From Tillandsia leiboldiana (lineage: Eukaryota; Streptophyta; Magnoliopsida; Poales; Bromeliaceae), in NCBI GenBank assembly GCA_029204045.2, contig CM055076.1, positions 10,516,069-10,580,068 of the forward strand: a DNA stretch of 64,000 nucleotides, written 5' to 3'. The notes under the pieces are model-generated. The model searched no databases and was not told the origin of the DNA. It saw only the letters and a list, made by a program, of their open reading frames with translations. The number at the start of each line of letters is the position of its first letter. The stretch's first letter is position 1. Both the position numbers and the translations under genes were made by a program. Below are positions 63,491 to 64,000 of this stretch, piece by piece.

Positions 63491-64000
63491 ACGCTTGCTC
63501 CTGTGCACCATCCGACAGCCTAAAGTTCGGTAGCTCCGTTTTTGCCCGTTTTTCCACCGTTTTGAGCGTCGTTTTCGCCGTTGGGATCATTATTTCCGTG
63601 GTTTTCTTGGCATGGCCACCTAGGATCTTTTTGGTCACTGTCGTGACGTCGGGATGGGTATGTGTGAGTCCTTTATTGATCATAATTACTGTTACAGGGC
63701 CCAGTTGTTCAGCACCAGCCTCCCAATAGCTGCGCCGGAGTTCGTGGATCTGCCTTCATCCAGGTGGGTTAGCTTCGGCCCGGGCTAGCTTTTTGGCCCT
63801 CTGGTTGCTTTAGTCCAGTCGGACCCCTGTTTTTGATTTCCCCGCTGATTATATGACCTATCTTGACATATCATGATGTCACTGTTGACATTGACCTGAT
63901 TAGACCTGTGATTGAGATTTCTGGTCACGATCAGCTGATTAACATATACATACTCCCTGATTATTCCTGACTGATCCTGATTGATTGAGATATAGATTTG

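Larger units (their letters stand above)
61877..64000 (+). mobile_element. G7: Gypsy LTR (G2-related family), runs off the window
   Basis: TGTAGAAACTC start. From about 62198 (gaggtgctagtatttttctgcgatag...) it is colinear with the G2 LTR head. It contains AT repeats (aattaatt, about 62385-62480), TATA TATATAA (62492-62498), purine/pyrimidine-rich DNA, GC-rich triplet stretches (63061-63120) and a 100-bp GTGCAC-rich repeat. A pol relic lies within 62075-62197. No gene identified in the remainder. Confidence 0.7.

Overview
The window is intergenic, transposon-packed DNA of a flowering plant; monocot versus dicot cannot be decided. I see no host gene and no tRNA gene. Almost every base belongs to LTR retrotransposons inserted into one another: Ty3/Gypsy chromoviruses (Tekay/Del-like, with integrase followed by a chromodomain-type tail) and Ty1/Copia elements (one Tork/Tnt1-like relic and two Sirevirus copies). 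All open frames of real interest are retrotransposon gag, pol or an extra post-pol ORF, and nearly all are broken. Names used here: G0-G7 for Gypsy elements in order, L1 for a Gypsy solo LTR, S1 and S2 for Sireviruses, CA for the old Copia.

Layout, left part. G0 is an LTR fragment (1-1013, minus). CA is the oldest layer, minus strand, present as three blocks: integrase 1014-1464, protease region 26621-27158, gag 37462-37957. Its reading frame resumes at both block joints when the inserts are removed. L1, a 3.46-kb solo LTR (1465-4241 plus 25936-26620), sits in CA with target duplication ctcat. S1 (4242-25935, minus) sits in L1 with duplication gcttt/ggttt. G1 (9013-20166, plus) sits in S1 with duplication taata. 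The nest is therefore four deep.

Middle. G2 (27159-37461, minus) is a complete-ended Gypsy in CA with duplication acctc. Its LTRs carry a very GC-rich array, one LTR holds a 276-bp foreign segment, and a 5S-rRNA-like (Cassandra-type) relic lies between gag and pol. S2 (37958 to about 44104, minus) is a second Sirevirus, cut off inside reverse transcriptase.

Right part. G3 (about 44105-46048, plus), G4 (46049-50028, minus), G5 (50029-58310, minus, both LTRs and PBS), G6 (58311-61876, plus) and G7 (61877 to beyond 64000, plus LTR) are abutting or truncated Gypsy pieces.

The most interesting signals are in non-coding LTR DNA. (1) Upstream of the TATA box the Tekay-like LTRs carry repeated copies of CCAAT-N9-CCACG, the endoplasmic-reticulum-stress element (ERSE), with rigid spacing and unrelated spacers, in five element families. 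(2) The same LTRs share a splice-donor-like GAG|GTA site after the TATA box, a deeply conserved CTCGAGTGCCACTCCGGA block, and an exon-like micro-ORF (ESSAG...AD[KR]G) behind a polypyrimidine-AG acceptor. (3) A perfect stem-loop with a palindromic CTGCAG loop lies between PBS and gag in G1 and G5, where a dimerisation or packaging signal would be expected. (4) Sirevirus LTRs carry arrays of paired TCCGGA palindromes upstream of TATA, and smaller copies lie in front of the extra membrane-anchored ORF.
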